From Ptiloglossa arizonensis (Eukaryota > Arthropoda > Insecta > Hymenoptera > Colletidae), in the NCBI RefSeq assembly GCF_051014685.1, contig NW_027478388.1:2405180-2469179 (forward strand): DNA of 64,000 nt, given 5' to 3'. The notes beneath the pieces were generated by a model. That model was not told the origin of the DNA, did not search any database, and saw only the letters and a list, made by a program, of their open reading frames with translations. A program made the position numbers and the translations under genes. Each line of letters starts with the position of its first letter. Positions within the stretch are counted from its first letter, which is position 1. Below are positions 37,140 to 50,449 of the stretch, one piece after another.

Positions 37140-38020
37140 ATTCATTAACTTCAAACTCCCATATCTCATGAACGGGTTGACGAACTCGAGAAATTCCTGT
37201 TGCATCTGAAAGCAGAAACTCGCCCGATTATCACGGTATGTGTAGGTTTGCCCTAGGCCATTCCAGTTATTAGTTTCAAATATCAGTCATTCGAAAATTT
37301 TGATGGTTGCTCAACCATTCCTTAACTTCAAGCTCCCATATCTCGCGAACGGATTGTCGAACTCGAGAAATTCCTGTTGCATCTGACAGCAGAATCGCGC
37401 CCGATTACAACGGTATGTGTATTTTTGCCCTAGGCCATAGTAGTTATTGGTTTCGAGTATCAGACTTGCGAAATTTTGATGGTTTCTCAACCATTCCTTA
37501 ACTTCAAATTCCCATATATCGCGAATGGATTGACGAACTCGAGAAATTCCTGTTGCATCTGATAGCAGAAACTCGCCCGATTACCGCGGTGTGTGTATTT
37601 TTGCCCTAGGCCACAGTAGTTATTGGTTTCGAGTACCAGTCTTGCGAAAATTTTGATGGTTTATCAACCATTTCTTAGCTTCAAACTCCCATATCTCGTG
37701 AACGGATTGACGAACTCGAGAAATTGCTGTTGCATCTGAAAGCAGAAACTCGCCCCATTACCACGGCACGTGTACTTTCCCCCTAGGCCATTCCAGTTAT
37801 TTGTTTCGAGTATCAGAGATGCGAAAATTTTGATGGTTGCTCAACCATTCCTTAACTTCAAACTACCATATCTCGCTAACGGATTGTCGAACTCGAGAAA
37901 TTCGTGTTGCATATGACAGCAGAACCTCGCCCGATTACAACGGTGTGTGTATTTTTGCCCTAGGCCATAGTAGTTGTTGGTTTCGGGTACCAGACTTGCG
38001 AAAATTTTGATGGTTTATCA
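37140..38020 (+). repeat. Higher-order repeat P, copy 1 (5 monomers, 884 bp)
   Basis: Marked by TCATGAACGGGTTGACG, TGTGTAGGTTTGCCC, TTTCAAATATCAG and CTTCAAGCTCCC in order. The unit recurs at an offset of 884 bp and then, in longer forms, at 1,769 and 3,362 bp. It also carries CTGATAGCAG, GGCCACAGTAG and the TTTATCAACC loop variant. Confidence 0.82.
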
Positions 38021-39690
38021 ACCATTCCTTAGCTTCAAACTCCCATATCTCATGAACGGGTTGACGAACTCGAGAAATTCCTGTTGCATCTGAAAGCTGA
38101 AACTCGCCCGATTATCACGGTATGTGTAGGTTTCCCCTAGGCCATTCCAGTTATTTGTTTCAAATATCAGACATGCGAAAATTTTGATGGTTGCTCAACC
38201 ATTCCTTAACTTCAAGCTCCCACATCTCGCGAACGGAATGTCGAACTCGAGAAATTCCTGTTGCATCTGACAGCAGAATCGCGCCCGATTACAACGGTAT
38301 GTGTATTTTTGCCCTAGGCCATAGTAGTTATTGGTTTCGAGTATCAGACTTGCGAAATTTTGATGGTTTCTCAACCATTCCTTAACTTCAAATTCCCATA
38401 TATCGCGAACGGATTGACGAACTCGAGAAATTCCTGTTGCATCTGATAGCAGAAACTCGCCCGATTACCGCGGTATGTGTATTTTTGCCCTAGGCCACAG
38501 TAGTTATTGGTTTCGAGTACCAGCCTTGCGAAAATTTTGATGGTTTATCAACCATTTTTTAGCTTCAAACTCCCATATCTCGTGAACGGATTGACGAACT
38601 CGAGAAATTGCTGTTGCATCTGAAAGCAGAAACTCGCCCGATTACCACGGTACGTGTACTTTTCCCCTAGGCCATTCCAGTTATTTGTTTCGAGTATCAG
38701 AGATGCGAAAATTTTGATGGTTGCTCAACCATTCCTTAACTTCAAACTACCATATCTCGCTAACGGATTGTCGAACTCGAGAAATTCCTGTTGCATCTGA
38801 CAGCAGAAACTCGCCCGATTACCACGGCATCTGTATTTTTGCCCTAGGCCATAGTAGTTATTGGTTTCGAGTACCAGTCTTGCGAAAATTTTGATGGTTT
38901 ATCAACCATTCCTTAGCTTCAAACTCCCATATCTCGCGAACGGATTGACGAACTCGAGAAATTCCTGTTGCATCTGAAAGCAGAAACTCGCCCGATTACC
39001 ACGGTATGTGTACTTTTCCCCTAGGCCATTCCAATTATTTGTTTCGTGTATCAGACATGCGATAATTTTGATGGTTGCTCAACCATTCCTTAACTTCAAA
39101 CTCCCATATCTTGCGAACGGATTGTCGAACTCGAGAAACTCCTATTGCATCTGGCAGCAGAAACTCGCCCGATTACAACGGTATGTGTATTTTTAGCCTA
39201 GGCCACAGTAGTTATTGGTTTCGAGTACCAGTCTTGCGGAAATTTTGATGGTTTATCAACCACTTCTTAGCTTCAAACTTCCATATCTCGTGAACGGATT
39301 GACGAACTCGAGAAATTGCTGTTGCATCTGAAAGCAGAAACTCGCCCGATTACCACGGTATGTGTACTTTTCCCCTAGGCCATTCCAGTTATTTGTTTCG
39401 AGTACCAGACTTGCGAAAATTTGGATGGTTTCTCAACCATTCCTTAACTTCAAACTCCCATAACTCGCGAACGGATTGACCAACTCGAGAAATTCCTGTT
39501 GCATCTGAAAGCAGAATCTCTCCCGATTACAACGGTATGAGTATTTTTCCCCTAGGCCATTATAGTTACTGGTTTCGAATACCAGACTCGCGAAAATTTT
39601 GATGGTTCCTCAACCATTCCTTAACTTCAAACTCCCATATCTCGTGAACGGATTGACGAACTCGAGAAATTCGTGTTGCATATGACAGCA
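38021..39690 (+). repeat. Higher-order repeat P, extended copy 2
   Basis: It starts as copy 1 and then adds monomers with CCATTCCAATTATTTG, GCGATAATTTTG and GGCATCTGTATTTTTG. The stretch 38.0-39.33 kb is reproduced at 39.77-41.10 kb (offset 1,769 bp, 10 monomers). An insert at 39.39-39.66 kb with TTTGGATGG and GGTATGAGTA is shared with 41.5 and 42.8 kb. Confidence 0.8.
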
Positions 39691-41100
39691 GAACCTCGCC
39701 CGATTACAACGGTTTGTGTATTTTTGCCCTAGGCCATAGTAGTTGTTGGTTTCGGGTACCAGACTTGCGAAAATTTTGATGGTTTATCAACCATTCCTTA
39801 GCTTCAAACTCCCATATCTCATGAACGGGTTGACGAACTCGAGAAATTCCTGTTGCATCTGAAAGCTGAAACTCGCCCGATTATCACGGTATGTGTAGGT
39901 TTCTCCTAGGCCATTCCAGTTATTTGTTTCAAATATCAGACATGCGAAAATTTTGATGGTTGCTCAACCATTCCTTAACTTCAAGCTCCCATATCTCGCG
40001 AACGGATTGTCGAACTCGAGAAATTCCTGTTGCATCTGACAGCAGAATCGCGCCCGATTACAACGGTATGTGTATTTTTGCCCTAGGCCATAGTAGTTAT
40101 TGGTTTCGAGTATCAGACTTGCGAAATTTTGATGGTTTCTCAACCATTCCTTAACTTCAAATTCCCATATATCGCGAACGGATTGACGAACTCGAGAAAT
40201 TCCTGTTGCATCTGATAGCAGAAACTCGCCCGATTACCGCGGTATGTGTATTTTTGCCCTAGGCCACAGTAGTTATTTGTTTCGAGTACCAGCCTTGCGA
40301 AAATTTTGATGGTTTATCAATCATTTTTTAGCTTCAAACTCCCATATCTCGTGAACGGATTGACGAACTCGAGAAATTGCTGTTGCATCTGAAAGCAGAA
40401 ACTCGCCCGATTACCACGGTACGTGTACTTTTCCCCTAGGCCATTCCAGTTACTTGTTTCGAGTATCAGAGATGCGAAAATTTTGATGGTTGCTCAACCA
40501 TTCCTTAACTTCAAACTACCATATCTCGCTAACGGATTGTCGAACTCGAGAAATTCCTGTTGCATCTGACAGCAGAAACTCGCCCGATTACCACGGCATC
40601 TGTATTTTTGCCCTAGGCCATAGTAGTTATTGGTTTCGAGTACCAGTCTTGCGAAAATTTTGATGGTTTATCAACCATTCCTTAGCTTCAAACTCCCATA
40701 TCTCGCGAACGGATTGACGAACTCGAGAAATTCCTGTTGCATCTGAAAGCAGAAACTCGCCCGATTACCACGGTATGTGTACTTTTCCCCTAGGCCATTC
40801 CAATTATTTGTTTCGTGTATCAGACATGCGATAATTTTGATGGTTGCTCAACCATTCCTTAACTTCAAACTCCCATATCTTGCGAACGGATTGTCGAACT
40901 CGAGAAACTCCTATTGCATCTGGCAGCAGAAACTCGCCCGATTACAACGGTATGTGTATTTTTGGCCTAGGCCACAGTAGTTATTGGTTTCGAGTACCAG
41001 TCTTGCGGAAATTTTGATGGTTTATCAACCACTTCTTAGCTTCAAACTCCCATATCTCGTGAACGGATTGACGAACTCGAGAAATTGCTGTTGCATCTGA
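39691..41100 (+). repeat. Higher-order repeat P, extended copy 3
   Basis: Near-identical to 38.0-39.33 kb at 1,769 bp. Its first part, 39.66-40.40 kb, also matches 43.02-43.76 kb at 3,362 bp (19 monomers). Copy-specific changes include GGTTTCTCCTAGG near 39.9 kb and CAATCATTTTTTAGC near 40.32 kb. Confidence 0.8.
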
Positions 41101-41918
41101 AAGCAGAAACTCGCCCGATTACCACGGTATGTGTACTTTTCCCCTAGGCCATTCCAGTTATTTGTTTCGAGTATCAGAGATGCGAAAATTTTGATGGTTG
41201 CTCAACCATTCCTTAACTTCAACCTACCATATCTCGCTAACGGATTGTCGAACTCGAGAAATTCCTGTTGCATCTGACAGAAGAAACTCGCCCGATTACC
41301 ACGGCATCTGTATTTTTGCCCTAGGCCATAGTAGTTATTGGTTTCGAGTACCGGTCTTGCGAAAATTTTGATGGTTTATCAACCATTCCTTAGCTTCAAA
41401 CTCCCATATCTCGCGAACGGATTGACGAACTCGACAAATTCCTGTTGCATCTGAAAGCAGAAACTCTCCCGATTACAACGGTATGTGTATTTTGCCCCTA
41501 GGCCATTATAGTTATTGGTTTCGAGTACCAGACTTGCGAAAATTTGGATGGTTTCTCAACCATTCCTTAACTTCAAACTCCCATATCTCGCGAACGGATT
41601 GACCAACTCGAGAAATTCCTGTTGCATCTGAAAGCAGAATCTCTCCCGATTACAACGGTATGAGTATTTTTCCCCTAGGCCATTATAGTTACTGGTTTCG
41701 AATACCAGACTCGCGAAAATTTTGATGGTTCCTCAACCATTCCTTAACTTCAAACTCCCATATCTCGTGAACGGATTGACGAACTCGAGAAATTCCTGTT
41801 GCATCTGAAAGCTGAAACTCGCCCGATTACCACGGCATCTGTATTTTTGCCCTAGGTCATAGTAGTTATTGGTTTCGAGTACCAGTCTTGCGAAAATTTT
41901 GATGGTTTATCAACCATT
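40680..41918 (+). repeat. Nested 7-monomer unit, copy 1 (1,239 bp)
   Basis: Marker TTGGCCTAGGCC lies at 40,962 and 42,201; CTACCATATCTCGCTAACGG at about 41,225 and 42,465. The unit overlaps the end of the preceding 10-monomer repeat, showing two duplication events of different size and phase layered on each other. Confidence 0.8.
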
Positions 41919-43157
41919 CCTTAGCTTCAAACTCCCATATCTCGCGAACGGATTGACGAACTCGAGAAATTCCTGTTGCATCTGAAAGCAGAAACTCGCC
42001 CGATTACCACGGTATGTATACTTTTCCCCTAGGCCATTCCAATTATTTGTTTCGTGTATCAGACATGCGATAATTTTGATGGTTGCTCAACCATTCCTTA
42101 ACTTCAAACTCCCATATCTTGCGAACGGATTGTCGAACTCGAGAAACTCCTATTGCATCTGGCAGCCGAAACTCGCCCGATTACAACGGTATGTGTATTT
42201 TTGGCCTAGGCCACAGTAGTTATTGGTTTCGAGTACCAGTCTTGCGGAAATTTTGATGGTTTATCAACCACTTCTTAGCTTCAAACTCCCATATCTCGTG
42301 AACGGATTGACGAACTCGAGAAATTGCTGTTGCATCTGAAAGCAGAAACTCGCTCGATTACCACGGTATGTGTACTTTTCCCCTAGGCCATTCCAGTTAT
42401 TTGTTTCGAGTATCAGAGATGCGAAAATTTTGATGGTTGCTCAACCATTCCTTAACTTCAAACTACCATATCTCGCTAACGGATTGTCGAACTCGAGAAA
42501 TTCCTGTTGCATCTGACAGCAGAAACTCGCCCGATTACCACGGCATCTGTATTTTTGCCCTAGGCCATAGTAGTTATTGGTTTCGAGTACCAGTTTTGCG
42601 AAAATTTTGATGGTTTATCAACCATTCCTTAGCTTCAAACTCCCATATCTCGCGAACGGATTGACAAACTCGACAAATTCCTGTTGCATCTGAAAGCAGA
42701 AACTCTCCCGATTACAACGGTATGTGTATTTTGCCCCTAGGCCATTATAGTTATTGGTTTCGAGTACCAGACTTGCGAAAATTTTGATGGTTTCTCAACC
42801 ATTCCTTAACTTCAAACACCCATATCTCGCGAACGGATTGACCAACTCGAGAAATTCCTGTTGCATCTGAAAGCAGAATCTCTCCCGATTACAACGGTAT
42901 GAGTATTTTTCCCCTAGGCCATTATAGTTACTGGTTTCGAATACCAGACTCGCGAAAATTTTGATGGTTCCTCAAACATTCCTTAACTTCAAACTCCCAT
43001 ATCTCGTGAACGGATTGACGAACTCGAGAAATTCGTGTTGCATATGACAGCAGAACCTCGCCCGATTACAACGGTGTGTGTATTTTTGCCCTAGGCCATA
43101 GTAGTTGTTGGTTTCGGGTACCAGACTTGCGAAAATTTTGATTGTTTATCAACCATT
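41919..43157 (+). repeat. Nested 7-monomer unit, copy 2
   Basis: Tandem partner at 1,239 bp. It has CAAACACCCATATC near 42.82 kb and GAAAATTTTGATTG near 43.13 kb as private changes. After it the sequence returns to the P unit start at 43.02-43.76 kb. Confidence 0.8.
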
Positions 43158-43760
43158 CCTTAGCTTCAAACTCCCATATCTCATGAACGGGTTGACGAAC
43201 TCGAGAAATTCCTGTTGCATCTGAAAGCAGAAACTCGCCCGATTATCACGGTATGTGTAGGTTTCCCCTAGGCCATTCCAGTTATTTGTTTCAAATATCA
43301 GACATGCGAAAATTTTGATGGTTGCTCAACCATTCCTTAACTTCAAGCTCCCATATCTCGCGAACGGATTGTCGAACTCGAGAAATTCCTGTTGCATCTG
43401 ACAGCAGAATCGCGCCCGATTACAACGGTATGTGTATTTTTGCCCTAGGCCATAGTAGTTATTGGTTTCGAGTATCAGACTTGCGAAATTTTGATGGTTT
43501 CTCAACCATTCCTTAACTTCAAATTCCCATATATCGCGAACGGATTGACGAACTCGAGAAATTCCTGTTGCATCTGATAGCAGAAACTCGCCCGATTACC
43601 GCGGTATGTGTATTTTTGCCCTAGGCCACAGTAGTTATTGGTTTCGAGTACCAGCCTTGCGAAAATTTTGATGGTTTATCAACCATTTTTTAGCTTCAAA
43701 CTCCCATATCTCGTGAACGGATTGACGAACTCGAGAAATTGCTGTTGCATCTGAAAGCAG
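43022..43760 (+). repeat. Higher-order repeat P, copy 4
   Basis: This matches 39.66-40.40 kb at 3,362 bp. It contains the GTGTTGCATATGACAGC monomer, TCATGAACGGGTTGACG, TGTGTAGGTTTCCCC and CTTCAAGCTCCC. It is the last copy of this family in the window, although the TCATGAACGGG monomer alone recurs at 44.2, 49.2, 55.9 and 58.4 kb. Confidence 0.8.
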
Positions 43761-46639
43761 AGACTCGCCCGATTACCACGGTATGTGTACTTTTCCCCGA
43801 GGCCATTCCAATTATTTGTTTCGAGTATCAGACATGCGAAAATTTTGATGGTTGCTCAACCATTCCTTAACTTCAATCTCCCATATCTCGCGAACGAATA
43901 GTCGAACTCGAGGAATTCCTATTGCAACAGGCAGCAGAAACTCGCCCGATTACAACGGTGTGTGTATTTTTGCCCTAGGCCATAGTAGTTATTGGTTTCG
44001 TGTATCTGACTTGCGAATATTTTGATGGTTTCTCAACCATTCCTTAACTTCAAACTCCCATATCTCGCGAACGGATTGACCAACTCGAGAAATTCCTGTT
44101 GCATCTGAAAGCAGAATCTCTCCCGATTACAACGGTATGAGTATTTTTCCCCTAGGCCATTCCAGTTACTGGTTTCGAGTATCAGACATGCGAAAATTTT
44201 GATGGTTGCTCAACCATTCCTTAGCTTCAAACTCTCATATCTCATGAACGGGTTGACGAACTCGAGAAATTCCTGTTGCATCTGAAAGCAGAAACTCGCC
44301 CGATTACCACGGTATGTGTATTTTTGCCCTAGGCCATAGTAGTTATTGGTTTCGAGTATCGACTTGCGAAAATTTTGACGGTTTCTCAACCATTCATTAA
44401 CTTCAAACTCCCATATCTCGCGAACGGAATGACCAACTCGGGAAATTCCTGTTGCATCTGAAAGAAGAAACTCGCCCGATTACCACGGTATGTGTACTTT
44501 TCCCCTAGGCCATTCCAGTTACTGGTTTCGAGTGTCAGACATGCGAAAATTTTGATGGTTGCTCAACCATTCCTTAACTTCAAACTCACATATCTCGCGA
44601 AGGGATTGACGAACTCGAGAAATTCCAGTTGCATCTGACAGCAGAAACTCGCCCGATTACCGCGGTATGTGTATTTTTGCCCTAGGCCATTGTAGTTATT
44701 GGTTTCGAGTATCAGACTTGCGAAAATTTTGATGGTTTCTCAGCCATTCCTTAACTTCAAACTCCCATATCTCGCGAACGGATTGACCAACTCGGGAAAT
44801 TCCTGTTGCATCTGACAGAAGAAACTCGCCCGATTACAACGGTATGTGTATTTTTGCCCTAGGCCATAGTAGTTATTGGTTTCGAGTATCAGACTTGCGA
44901 AATTTTGATGGTTTCTCAACCATTCCTTGACTTCAAACTCCCATATCTCGCGAACGGATTGACGAACTCGAGAAACTCCTGTTGCATCTGACAGCAGAAT
45001 CTCGCCCGATTACAACGGTATGTGTATTTCTGCCCTAGGCCATATTATTTATTTGTTTCGAGTATCAGACTTGCGAAATTTTGATGGTTTCTCAACCATT
45101 CCTTAACTTCAAATTCCCATATCTCGCGAACGGATTGACGAACTCGAGAAATTCCAGTTGCATCTGAAAGCAGATACTCGCCCGATTACAACGGTCTGTG
45201 TATTTTTGCCCTAGGCCATAGTAGTTATTGGTTTCGAGTATCAGACTTGCGAAATTTTGATGGTTTCTCAATCATTCCTTAACTTCAAATTCCCATATCT
45301 CGCGAACGGATTGACGAACTCGAGAAATTCCTGCTGCATCGGAAAGCAGAAACTCTCCCGATTACAACGGTATGTGTATTTTTCCCCTAGGCCATTATAG
45401 TTATTGGTTTCGAGTACCAGACTTGCGAAATTTTTGATGGTTGCTCAACCATTCCTTATCTTCAAACTCCCATATCTCGCGAATGGATTGTCGAACTCGA
45501 GAAATTCCTGTTGCATCTGACAGCAGAATGTCGCCCGATTACAACGGTATGTGTATTTCTGCCCTAGGCCATATTATTTATTTGTTTCGAGTATCAGACT
45601 TGCGAAATTTTGATGGTTTCTCAACCATTCCTTAACTTCAAATTCGCATATCTCGCGAACGGATTGACGAACTCGAGAAATTCCTGTTGCATCTGAAAGC
45701 AGAAACTCTCCCGATTACAACACTATGTTTTATTTTTCCCCTTGGCCATTGTAGTTATTGGTTTCGAGTACCAGACTTGCGAAAATTTTGATGGTTTCTC
45801 AACCATTCCTTAACTTCAAACTCCCATATCTCGCGAACGGATTGACCAACTCGGGAAATTCCTGTTGCATCTGAAAGAAGAAACTCGCCCGATTACCACG
45901 GTATGTGTACTTTTCCCCTAGGCCATTCCAGTTACTGGTTTCGAGTGTCAGACATGCGAAAATTTTGATGGTTGCTCAACCATTCCTTAACTTCAAACTC
46001 CCATATCTCGCGAAGGGATTGACGAACTCGAGAAATTCCTGTTGCATCTGACAGCAGAAACTCGCCCGATTACCGCTGTATGTGTATTTTTGCCCTAGGC
46101 CATTGTAGTTATTGGTTTCGAGTATCAGACTTGCGAAAATTTTGATGGTTTCTCAACCATTCCTTAACTTCAAACTCCCATATCTCGCGAACGGATTGAC
46201 CAACTCGGGAAATTCCTGTTGCATCTGAAAGAAGAAACTCGCCCGATTACCACGGTATGTATACTTTTCCCCTAGGCCATTCCAGTTACTGGTTTCGAGT
46301 ATCAGACATGCGAAAATTTTGATGGTTGCTCAACCATTCCTTAGCTTCAAACTTTCATATCTCGCGAAGGGATTGACGAACTCGAGAAATTCCTGTTGCA
46401 TCTGACAGCAGAAACTCGCCCGATTACCGCTGTATGTGTATTTTTGCCCTAGGCCATTGTAGTTATTGGTTTCGAGTATCAGACTTGCGAAAATTTTGAT
46501 GGTTTCTCAACCATTCCTTAACTTCAAACTCCCATATCTCGCGAAGGGATTGACGAACTCGAGAAAGTCCTGTTGCATCTGACAGCAGAAACTCGCCCGA
46601 TTACCGCTGTATGTGTATTTTTGCCCTAGGCCATTGTAG
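43761..46639 (+). repeat. Short duplications of 1, 2, 3 and 8 monomers
   Basis: CTCGGGAAATTCC starts at 44,437, 45,850 and 46,204, giving steps of 1,413 bp (8 monomers) and 354 bp (2 monomers). CATATTATTTATTTG recurs at 45,041 and 45,570, a step of 529 bp (3 monomers). CGAAGGGATTGACG occurs near 44.6, 46.0, 46.37 and 46.54 kb, the last step being one monomer. One monomer near 44.36 kb lacks a base (GAGTATCGACTTG). Confidence 0.78.
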
Positions 46640-46992
46640 TTATTGGTTTCGAGTACCAGACTTGCGAAAATTTTGATGGTTTCTCAAACATTCCTTAACT
46701 TCAAACTCCCATATCTCGCGAACGGATTGACCAACTCGAGAAATTCCTGTTGCATCTGAAAGCAGAAACTCGCCCGATTATCACGGTATGTGCAGTTTTC
46801 CCCTAGGCCATTCCAGTTACTGGTTTCGACTATCAGACATGCGAAAATTTTGATGGTTGCTCAACCATTCGTTAACTCAATCTCCCATATCTCGGGATCG
46901 GATTGTCGAACTTGAGAAATTCCTGTTGCATCTGACAGCATAAACTCGCCCGATTACCACCGTATGTGTATTTTTGCCCTAGGCCATAGTAG
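46640..46992 (+). repeat. Dimer duplication, first unit (353 bp)
   Basis: A two-monomer unit, type A/C then type B, with TATGTGCAGTTTTCC (starting at 46,787), TTTCGACTATCAG, CATTCGTTAACTC, CTCGGGATCGG, GAACTTGAG and CAGCATAAACTC. It is followed directly by a copy at an offset of 353 bp that I read as nearly identical. Confidence 0.88.
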
Positions 46993-47345
46993 TTATTGGT
47001 TTCGAGTACCAGACTTGCGAAAATTTTGATGGTTTCTCAACCATTCCTTAACTTCAAACTCCCATATCTCGCGAACGGATTGACCAACTCGAGAAATTCC
47101 TGTTGCATCTGAAAGCAGAAACTCGCCCGATTATCACGGTATGTGCAGTTTTCCCCTAGGCCATTCCAGTTACTGGTTTCGACTATCAGACATGCGAAAA
47201 TTTTGATGGTTGCTCAACCATTCGTTAACTCAATCTCCCATATCTCGGGATCGGATTGTCGAACTTGAGAAATTCCTGTTGCATCTGACAGCATAAACTC
47301 GCCCGATTACCACCGTATGTGTATTTTTGCCCTAGGCCATAGTAG
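46993..47345 (+). repeat. Dimer duplication, second unit
   Basis: Direct copy of 46640-46992 (TATGTGCAGTTTTCC starting at 47,140). A third, slightly diverged copy of the dimer lies 1,591 bp on, near 48.6-48.95 kb, with TGTGTAG in place of TGTGCAG, and the CTCGGGATCGG monomer recurs once more near 51.48 kb. Confidence 0.88.
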
Positions 47346-49576
47346 TTATTGGTTTCGAGTACCAGACTTGCGACAATTTTGATGGTTTCTCAACCATTCC
47401 TTAACTTCAAACTCCCATATCTCGCGAACGGATTGACGAACTCGAGAAATTCCTGTTGCATCTGAAAGCAGAAACTCTCCCGATTACAACAGTATGTGTA
47501 TTTTTCCCCTTGGCCATTATAGTTATTGGTTTCGAGTACCAGACTTGCGAAAATTTTGATGGTTTCTCAACCATTCCTTGACTTCAAACTCCCATATCTC
47601 GCGAACGGATTGACGAACTCGTGAAATTCCTGTTGCATCTGAAAGCAGAAACTCTCCCGATTACAACGGTCTGTGTACTTTTCAGCTAGGCCATTATAGT
47701 TATTGGTTTCAAGTACCAGACTGGCGAAAATTTTGATGGTTTCTCAACCCTTCCTTAACTTCAAACTCCCATATCTCGCGAACTGATTCTCCAACTCGAG
47801 AATTTCCCGTTGCATCTGACAGCAGAAACTCGCCCGATTACAACGGTCTGTGTATTTTTGCCCTAGGCCATAGTAGTTATTGGTTTCGAGTATCAGACTT
47901 GCGAAATTTTGATGGTTTCTCAATCATTCCTTAACTTCAAATTCCCATATCTCGCGAACGGATTGACGAACTCGAGAAATTCCTGCTGCATCGGAAAGCA
48001 GAAACTCTCCCGATTACAACGGTATGTGTATGTTTACCCTAGGCCATAGTAGTTATTGGTTTCGAGTACCAGACTTGCGACAATTTTGATGGTTTCTCAA
48101 CCATTCCTTAACTTCAAACTCCCATATCTCGCGAACTGATTGACCAACTCGAGAATTTTCTGTTGCATCTGACAGCAGAAACTCGCCCGATTACAACGGT
48201 CTGTGTATTTTTGCCCTAGGCCATAGTAGTTATTGGTTTCGAGTACCAGACTTGCGAAAATTTTAATGGTTGCTCAACCATTCCTTAATTCAAACTCCCA
48301 TATCTCGCGAACGGATTGTCGAACTCGAGAAATTCCTGTTGCATCTGACAGCAGAAACTCGCCCGATTACCGCGGTATGTGCATTTTTGCGCAAGGCCAT
48401 TGTAGTTACTGGTTTCGAGTATCAGACTTGCGAAAATTTTGATGGTTTCTCAACCATTCCTTAACTTCAAACTCCCATATTTCGCGAACGGATTGTCGAA
48501 CTCGAGAAATTCCTGTTGCATCTGACAGAAGAAACTCGCCCGATTACCGCGGTATGTGCATTTTTGCCCTAGGCCATTGTAGTTATTGGTTTCGAGTATC
48601 AGACTTGCGAAAATTTTGATGGTTTCTCAACCATTCCTTAACTTCAAACTCCCATATCTCGCGAACGGATTGACCAACTCGAGAAATTCCTGTTGCATCT
48701 GAAAGCAGAAACTCGCCCGATTATCACGGTATGTGTAGTTTTCCCCTAGGCCATTCCAGTTACTGGTTTCGACTATCAGACATGCGAAAATTTTGATGGT
48801 TGCTCAAACATTCGTTAACTCAAACTCCCATATCTCGGGATCGGATTGTCGAACTTGAGAAATTCCTGTTGCATCTGACAGCATAAACTCGCCCGATTAC
48901 CACGGTATGTGTATTTTTGCCCTAGGCCATAGTAGTTATTGGTTTCGAGTACCAGACTTGCGACAATTTTGATGGTTTCTCAACCATTCCTTAACTTCAA
49001 ACTCCCATATCTCGCGAACGGATTGACGAACTCGAGAAATTCCTGTTGCATCTGAAAGCAGAAACTCGCCCGATTACAACGGTGTGTGTATTTTTGCCCT
49101 AGGCCATAGTAGTTATTGGTTTCGAGTACCAGACTTGCGAAAATTTTGATGGTTTATCAACCATTCCTTAGTTTCAAACTCCCATATCTCATGAACGGGT
49201 TGACGAACTCGAGCAATTCCTGTTGCATCTGAAAGCAGAAACTCGCCCGATTACCACGGTATGTGTACTTTTCCCCTAGGCCATTCCAGTTATTTGTTTC
49301 ATGTATCAGACATGCGAAAATCTTGATGGTTGCTCAACCATTCCTTAACTTCAAACTCCCATATCGCGCGAACTGATTGACCAACTGGAGAAATTCCTGT
49401 TGCATCTGACAGCAGAAACTCGCCCGATTACAACGGTATGCGTATTTTAGCCCTAGGCCATAGTAGTTATTGGTTTCGAGTATCGGACTTGCGAAATTTT
49501 GATGGTTTCTCAATCATTCCTTAAATTCAAATTCCCATATCTCGCGAACGGATTGACGAACTCGAGAAATTCCTGT
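47346..49576 (+). repeat. Mixed monomers with scattered echoes
   Basis: About 12-13 monomers. CTGCTGCATCGGAAAGC recurs at 45,331 and 47,983 (15 monomers apart). GGTATGTGCATTTTTGC appears in adjacent monomers near 48.37 and 48.55 kb. GCGACAATTTTG marks several units. No other feature seen. Confidence 0.7.
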
Positions 49577-49753
49577 TGCATCGGAAAGCAGAAACTCTCC
49601 CGATTACAACAGTATGTGTATTTTTGCCCTAGGCCATTGTAGTTATTGGTTTCGAGTATCAGACTTGCGAAAATTTTGACGGTTTCTCAACCATTCCTTA
49701 ATTTCAAACTCCCATATCTCGCGAACGGATTGACGAACTCGAGAAATTCCTGT
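49577..49753 (+). repeat. Single-monomer tandem duplication, first unit (177 bp)
   Basis: Begins TGCATCGGAAAGCAG and carries AACAGTATG, CCATTGTAG, TTTTGACGG and CCTTAATTTC. Base by base it differs from the next unit at one position only (TTTTGACGG against TTTTAACGG). Confidence 0.92.
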
Positions 49754-49930
49754 TGCATCGGAAAGCAGAAACTCTCCCGATTACAACAGTATGTGTATTT
49801 TTGCCCTAGGCCATTGTAGTTATTGGTTTCGAGTATCAGACTTGCGAAAATTTTAACGGTTTCTCAACCATTCCTTAATTTCAAACTCCCATATCTCGCG
49901 AACGGATTGACGAACTCGAGAAATTCCTGT
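49754..49930 (+). repeat. Single-monomer tandem duplication, second unit
   Basis: Copy of 49577-49753 with one difference in 177 bases by my reading. This is the most recent-looking duplication in the window, apart possibly from the dimer at 46.6-47.3 kb. Confidence 0.92.
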
Positions 49931-50449
49931 TGCATCTGAAAGAAGAAACTCGCCCGATTACCACGGTATGTGTACTTTTGACCTAGGCCATTCCAGTTAC
50001 TGGTTTCGAGTATCAGACATGCGAAAATTTTGATGGTTGCTCAACCATTCCTTAACTTCAAAGTCCCATATCTCGCGAACGGATTGTCGAACTCGAGAAA
50101 TTCCTGTTGCATCTGACAGCAGAAACTCGCCCGATTACCGCGGTATGTGCATTTTTGCCCTAGGCCATTGTAGTTATTGGTTTCGAGTATCAGACTTGCG
50201 AAAATTTTGATGGTTTCTCAACCATTCCTTAACTTCAAACTCCAATATCTCGCGAACGGATTGTCGAACTCGAGAAATTCCTGTCGCATCTGACAGCAGA
50301 AACTCGCCCGATTATCGCGGTATATGCATTTTTGCCCTAGGCCATTGTAGTTATTGGTTTCGAGTATCAGACTTGCGAAAATTTTGATGGTTTCTCAACC
50401 ATTCCTTAACTTCAAACTCCCATATCTCGCGAACGGAATGACGAACTCG

